A stretch of DNA of 9,363 bases from positions 1 through 9,363 of the forward strand of contig CAMLHQ010000110.1 of assembly GCA_946479785.1 (NCBI GenBank), in the 5' to 3' direction. Below the pieces are notes generated by a model that did not search any database, was not told the DNA's origin, and worked only from the letters and a program-made list of their open reading frames with translations. How positions within the stretch are numbered: position 1 is the stretch's first letter; the number at the start of each line of letters is the position of its first letter. Shown here one piece after another: positions 5,536 through 9,363 of this stretch. Both the position numbers and the translations under genes were made by a program. The stretch comes from an uncultured Nitrospira sp. (GTDB taxonomy: Bacteria > Nitrospirota > Nitrospiria > Nitrospirales > Nitrospiraceae).

Positions 5536-7809
5536 ATGAAAGAGTCAAAAAAAGGCATGCGACGGCCGGCAGGCCGGATGCGGTCCGTATCAGACCAGGC
5601 TGCAGAAGAGTCGCACGCGGCCAGGACCCTCACGACATCGGAACGCCCTCTGCATGATTATGTGACAGAGGTTTCCGAGCGCACGGAGGTTCGGGTGGGT
5701 GTGCCAATGCCTCTGGGGACCCATTTACGTGGCGAAGGCGTGAACTTTTCGCTCTTCAGCCGGCACGCCAGCCGCGTTCGGCTGGAGCTGTTTGATTATC
5801 CCCAAGATGCCACGGCCGCGAGGGTGATTGATCTGAATCCTGCGCGCAACCGCACTGGTGACGTGTGGCACGTCTGGGTGAAGGGAATTCGCCTTGGCCA
5901 ACTCTATGCTTATCGCGTGGACGGCCCGTATCAACCCAAGGACGGCCATCGTTTCAATTTCAACAAGCTGCTCCTGGATCCCTTCGCCACAGCGATCTCG
6001 AGGTTACCCACCTGGGAGTTCGGCCCAGCGAGGGGCTACGATCCGTCTGTGCCCGGGGCAGACTCGATATGTTCAACAGTCGATAATGCCGGGGCCATGC
6101 CGAAATGCGTGTTCAGGCAGGAATACTTTGCCTGGCATGAGGATCGTCCGCCCAGACATCCCTGGTCGAAGACGGTCATTTATGAAACACATGTGCGTGG
6201 CTTCACCATCGATCCCAGCTCCGCTGTCGAGCATCCTGGCACGTACCGAGGCCTAGTGGAAAAGATCCCCTATTTCAAAGAACTGGGGGTGACGGCCGTG
6301 GAACTGATGCCTGTGCAGGAATTCAATGAACACCAGGTGACAAGCATCAATCCGCGAACAGGCCAGCCACTCAGGAATTACTGGGGCTACGACCCGGTAG
6401 CCTTCTGTGCACCTAAAGCCTCCTATAGCAGTTCAGGAGGGGTGGGTCAGCAGACGTTGGAGTTCAAGGAAATGGTCCAGGCCTTCCACCATGCGGGCCT
6501 CGAGGTCTTCCTCGACGTGGTGTTCAGTCACACGGCCGAGGGGAACGAACTGGGGCCGACGCTCTGTTTCCGCGGGATTGATAACACGATCTTTTATATG
6601 CTGACGGACGATAAACATTCCTACCGGGACTACACAGGGACAGGCAACACCATCAACGCCAACCATCCCGTGGTGCGGGAACACATTATGACCGCGTTGC
6701 GCTACTGGGTGATAGAGATGCATGTCGACGGATTTCGTTTTGATCTGGCTTCGGTGCTCGGTCGGGGCCGTGCCGGCAATTTGCTGTCCAATCCACCGTT
6801 GCTTGAGCGGATTGCCGAGGATCCAATCTTGAGGGATGTGAAGCTCATCGCTGAGGCGTGGGATGCCGCCGGGGCCTATGAGGTCGGAAGTTTCTCCGAA
6901 TGCCGCTGGGCGGAGTGGAACGGTCAGTACCGAGATGACGTCCGACGGTTCTGGCGAGGCGACGATGGGTTTCTTGGTCTATTCGCCCAACGTCTCTGCG
7001 GCAGCGCCGACATTTATTCCAAGTCCGGCAAAGGCCCCGAGAGCAGCATCAATTTTGTCACCTGCCACGATGGCTTTACGTTGCAGGATCTCGTGAGCTA
7101 TCGCCAGAAGCACAATGAACCCAACGGACAGAACAACCACGACGGGGCGAACGCCAATTTCAGCGAGAATTACGGCGCAGAAGGGGAGACAGCGGATCAC
7201 CGGATCGAGTCCATCAGGAAACGCCAGATCAAGAATTTCCTGTTGACCCTTTTCATCTCACGTGGTGTGCCGATGCTATTGGGAGGGGATGAATTTCGCC
7301 GCACGCAACGCGGTAACAACAACGCCTACTGCCAGGACAACGAGATCAGTTGGTATGACTGGACCCATCTGGATGAACACCGGGAGATATACCGCTTTAC
7401 CCGAGGCATGATTGCCTTTCGTCGAGCACATCCGGTGCTGAGTACTGAGCAATTCTATACGGATGCCGAAATCCGTTGGTTCAGCCCGCACGGGGACTTG
7501 CCTCACTGGACTGACCCCAAAGAAAAGCAGCTTGCCTGTCTGATTCACGAAAGTGAGCACAAGGCGTTGTATTTGATGTTCAATGCCAGCGCTGAGGCGG
7601 CCACCTTTCACCTGCCACCCATGCCGAATGACACCCGATGGTACCTCGCAGTGGACACGTCCCACGAAGCGCCACAAGTCTTGTTTGGTGTGGGCGATGA
7701 ACCGCTCTTGGACCCTTCGCAGGCATATCCCCTAGGCGCGCGGTCGGCCGCCATTCTCGTGGCCTGCCCGCCTATAGAGGGTTCGAGAAAGAACAAATTC
7801 AATGAATAA
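5536..7809 (+). CDS. glgX: glycogen debranching enzyme GlgX
   Basis: This 757-residue cytoplasmic GH13 enzyme (isoamylase/GlgX type) hydrolyses alpha-1,6 branch links, typically in phosphorylase-trimmed glycogen. The CBM48-like N-terminal domain starts near residue 53 (VRVGVPMPLGTHLRGEGVNF). The catalytic barrel shows YETHVRGFT (216-224), NYWGYDP (281-287), DVVFSHTAEG (327-336), the nucleophile Asp403 in DGFRFD, the acid/base Glu440 in LIAEAWD, and the transition-state stabiliser Asp512 in FVTCHDGF. GGDEFRRTQ-GNNN-Y and QDNEISWYDW follow, as in the family. The C-terminal beta domain ends near residue 750. All three catalytic carboxylates are present, so it should be active. The first 50 or so residues are a basic, low-complexity extension not usual in GlgX. 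The ATG at 5536 has AAAGGA six bases upstream, but an internal ATG at 5557 or 5578 is possible. zwf follows 103 bases later. Confidence 0.95.
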   Translation: MKESKKGMRRPAGRMRSVSDQAAEESHAARTLTTSERPLHDYVTEVSERTEVRVGVPMPLGTHLRGEGVNFSLFSRHASRVRLELFDYPQDATAARVIDLNPARNRTGDVWHVWVKGIRLGQLYAYRVDGPYQPKDGHRFNFNKLLLDPFATAISRLPTWEFGPARGYDPSVPGADSICSTVDNAGAMPKCVFRQEYFAWHEDRPPRHPWSKTVIYETHVRGFTIDPSSAVEHPGTYRGLVEKIPYFKELGVTAVELMPVQEFNEHQVTSINPRTGQPLRNYWGYDPVAFCAPKASYSSSGGVGQQTLEFKEMVQAFHHAGLEVFLDVVFSHTAEGNELGPTLCFRGIDNTIFYMLTDDKHSYRDYTGTGNTINANHPVVREHIMTALRYWVIEMHVDGFRFDLASVLGRGRAGNLLSNPPLLERIAEDPILRDVKLIAEAWDAAGAYEVGSFSECRWAEWNGQYRDDVRRFWRGDDGFLGLFAQRLCGSADIYSKSGKGPESSINFVTCHDGFTLQDLVSYRQKHNEPNGQNNHDGANANFSENYGAEGETADHRIESIRKRQIKNFLLTLFISRGVPMLLGGDEFRRTQRGNNNAYCQDNEISWYDWTHLDEHREIYRFTRGMIAFRRAHPVLSTEQFYTDAEIRWFSPHGDLPHWTDPKEKQLACLIHESEHKALYLMFNASAEAATFHLPPMPNDTRWYLAVDTSHEAPQVLFGVGDEPLLDPSQAYPLGARSAAILVACPPIEGSRKNKFNE

Positions 7810-7897
7810 GACTTAACACGATCACCGCCATGACGAAGGGCAAGATCACGACGAGGCCATCTTTGCGGTCCTGGCTGGGAAAAGGCTCAACGGCCAC
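7799..7897 (-). CDS. possible 32-aa single-pass membrane peptide (weak)
   Basis: On the minus strand a GTG at 7897 opens a frame that ends at TGA (7801-7799), overlapping the end of glgX. After a polar start (VEPFPSQDRKDG) it gives one clean hydrophobic segment (LVVILPFVMAVIVLSLI). It occupies most of the glgX–zwf gap. There is no recognisable ribosome binding site before the GTG, and the same frame stays open further upstream into zwf, as shadows often do. It is mentioned because the hydrophobic run is unusually neat; it may be chance. Confidence 0.15.
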   Translation of the reverse strand: MAVEPFPSQDRKDGLVVILPFVMAVIVLSLIH

Positions 7898-7912
7898 TAA
7901 GGGAATGTGATT

Positions 7913-9286
7913 ATGGTCACCGAAAAGTCTGACGCGATTGTCGTCTTCGGGGTGACAGGCGATCTCGCACATAAGAAGATCTTTCCAGCCCTGCACGCTC
8001 TAGTCCGCCGTGGTCACCTCAACGTTCCGGTCATTGGTGTCGCCAAGAGAGAGCGGACACCGGAACAAATAAGAGCCACAGTACGCGAGAGTCTTGAGAA
8101 CCACGGTGGCGTAGATCCTCAGGCCTCGGCCAGCCTGCTTGGATTGCTTCGATATGTCAGCGGGGACTACCGGGAGCCGGCCACCTTTCAACGACTGCGC
8201 AAGGCGCTCGGCTCCGCCGCACGTCCGCTCTACTATCTGGCCATTCCGCCCAGCCTGTTCACGACCGTCGTCGAAGGGCTGGCAAAGTCAGGCTGCGTCA
8301 TCGGGGCGCGTATGGTCATTGAAAAGCCCTTCGGGCAAGACCTAGCCTCGGCGCAGGCGCTCAACCGCACGCTCCACACCTATTTCCCAGAGGAAGCCAT
8401 TTTCCGCATCGACCATTACCTCGGGAAAGAACCGGTCCAGAACATAATCTACTTCCGTTTCGCCAATCCGCTCTTTGAGGCGGGCTGGAACCGGCACTCA
8501 ATCAAGCGCGTGCAGATCACAATGGCAGAACGATTCGGAGTGGCCGGTCGTGGCCGATTTTACGAGGAGGTGGGAGCGATCCGCGATGTGGTGCAAAATC
8601 ACCTATTGATGGTGATCGCCTGCCTGGCGATGGAACAGCCGTCCAGTGGGGATCATGAATCGATTCGGGAGGAACGGGCGAAAGTCCTCAAGATGATCCG
8701 GCCGCTCATTCCTTCGGACGTCGTGCGAGGGCAGTTCCTTGGCTACCGCCGCGAGGACGGCGTGGCTCCTGACTCCCAGGTCGAGACGTTCGCGGCGCTT
8801 CGATTCTACATCGACAGTGAGCGGTGGGCCGGAGTGCCGTTCTACGTGCGCACTGGTAAGTGCTTACCTGTCACGGCCACAGAAGTACTCATTGAGTTCA
8901 CGCGGTCATGTTGTCCGGTGTTGGACGAGATCGAAGCACCGTTGCCGAACTATTTCCGCTTCCGGCTAAGTCCCGACGTCCTGATCGCCTTGGGCACCAA
9001 GACTAAACTTCCGGGAGAGGCGATGGTGGGCGAGCGACTAGAGCTGGTGGCACGGCATTGCTCCGGCGATGAGATGGATCCGTATGAGCGTCTCCTTGGA
9101 GATGCTATTAAGGGTGATGCCACGCTTTTCGCCCGTAGGGACGGAGTGGAAGCCGCCTGGCATGTCGTGCAGCCTATTCTCGAAACCCCGACATCGTTGC
9201 ACGAGTACGAGCCGGGCACTTGGGGCCCGCGCGAAGCGGATCGGCTGATCGAGGGCAACTGGCACACTCCGCAGGTGTCCGAATGA
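7913..9286 (+). CDS. zwf: glucose-6-phosphate 1-dehydrogenase
   Basis: This enzyme oxidises glucose 6-phosphate to 6-phosphoglucono-lactone with NAD(P)+, the entry step of the oxidative pentose phosphate pathway. The N-terminal Rossmann domain (PF00479) begins FGVTGDLAHKK (residues 12-22 from the ATG), followed by LYYLAIPP and EKPFG (137-141). The substrate site signature RIDHYLGKE is at 165-173. The C-terminal domain (PF02781) has GAIRDVVQNHLL with the likely catalytic His230. It continues with VPFYVRTGKCL, where the conserved RTGK lysine is expected. The length of about 457 residues is a little short of the 480-510 common in bacteria but complete at both ends. The ATG at 7913 is chosen over GTG at 7907 because AAGGGA (7899-7904) is spaced correctly only for the ATG. 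It lies behind glgX with 103 bases between and may be cotranscribed. The family is certain; NADP versus NAD preference is not visible. Confidence 0.96.
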   Translation: MVTEKSDAIVVFGVTGDLAHKKIFPALHALVRRGHLNVPVIGVAKRERTPEQIRATVRESLENHGGVDPQASASLLGLLRYVSGDYREPATFQRLRKALGSAARPLYYLAIPPSLFTTVVEGLAKSGCVIGARMVIEKPFGQDLASAQALNRTLHTYFPEEAIFRIDHYLGKEPVQNIIYFRFANPLFEAGWNRHSIKRVQITMAERFGVAGRGRFYEEVGAIRDVVQNHLLMVIACLAMEQPSSGDHESIREERAKVLKMIRPLIPSDVVRGQFLGYRREDGVAPDSQVETFAALRFYIDSERWAGVPFYVRTGKCLPVTATEVLIEFTRSCCPVLDEIEAPLPNYFRFRLSPDVLIALGTKTKLPGEAMVGERLELVARHCSGDEMDPYERLLGDAIKGDATLFARRDGVEAAWHVVQPILETPTSLHEYEPGTWGPREADRLIEGNWHTPQVSE

Positions 9287-9323
9287 TACATATCGAGTGC
9301 GTATTCTAATGGGAGACTCTGTA

Positions 9324-9363
9324 ATGTGGATGTTGAGAAGGGGAATTGGCGGCGAGACAAGGT
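9324..9363 (+). CDS. possible start of the next gene (cut by window edge)
   Basis: After the zwf stop, an ATG at 9324 with GGGAGA (9311-9316) seven bases upstream opens a frame (MWMLRRGIGGETR) that runs off the window. An in-frame ATG at 9309 is also possible. Too little is visible to identify a product. The 37 bases between the zwf stop and this ATG would fit an operon with zwf. Confidence 0.2.
   Translation, partial: MWMLRRGIGGETR

Noticed and set aside
5331..5657. 108-residue + strand frame crossing into glgX
   Set aside because: It overlaps the confirmed glgX start in another frame, is arginine/serine-rich and has no family pattern.
7830..7910. 26-codon basic + strand ORF ending just before zwf
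   Set aside because: No ribosome binding site precedes its ATG and the peptide is unremarkable; the region is better read as the zwf leader.
1..9363. CRISPR array, insertion sequence or phage genes
   Set aside because: I saw no regularly spaced direct repeats, no transposase or integrase motifs and no terminal inverted repeats with target duplications.

Overview
The window looks like chromosomal DNA of a Gram-negative, moderately G+C-rich bacterium. The mix of genes (a DUF2934 protein, a DUF488/YeaO protein, a CBS-pair protein, a cytochrome b–molybdopterin oxidoreductase fusion, and GlgX followed by Zwf) is of the kind seen in Nitrospira-like (Nitrospirota) genomes. That placement is an inference from gene style, not from a marker gene. 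All convincing genes lie on the + strand.

Positions 1-2702 are a patchwork of small stress or accessory genes and decayed pieces: the tail of a DUF2934 protein (1-195), two small unrecognised proteins (256-555 and 777-1067), a 17-codon ORF with a strong ribosome binding site (1168-1221), a two-CBS-domain protein (1264-1695), a stretch of nearly 400 bases with remains of a decayed gene (1704-1862), a DUF488 protein (2078-2446), and directly behind it the C-terminal half of a universal stress protein without its N-terminus (2460-2702).

Positions 2794-5321 form a redox module: a soluble FAD/NAD(P) ferredoxin-reductase-type protein, then a membrane cytochrome b561-like protein fused to a SUOX-type molybdopterin domain. 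Between them lies the most unusual feature of the window. It is a short remnant of the ribosomal protein L33 gene (rpmG) followed by a damaged tRNA-Trp(CCA) gene. This is the order found in the rpmG–trnW–secE–nusG region of many bacteria, but no secE follows here. It reads as a displaced or duplicated scar.

Positions 5536-9286 carry carbon-storage and pentose-phosphate genes: a full-length GlgX glycogen debranching enzyme with an N-terminal extension, and a glucose-6-phosphate dehydrogenase (zwf). Together they could route glycogen-derived glucose into NADPH production. A possible next gene starts just before the right edge.

I found no CRISPR array, insertion sequence or recombinase gene, and no completely new system that I could defend. 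The candidates worth following are the rpmG/tRNA-Trp scar and the split redox module around it.
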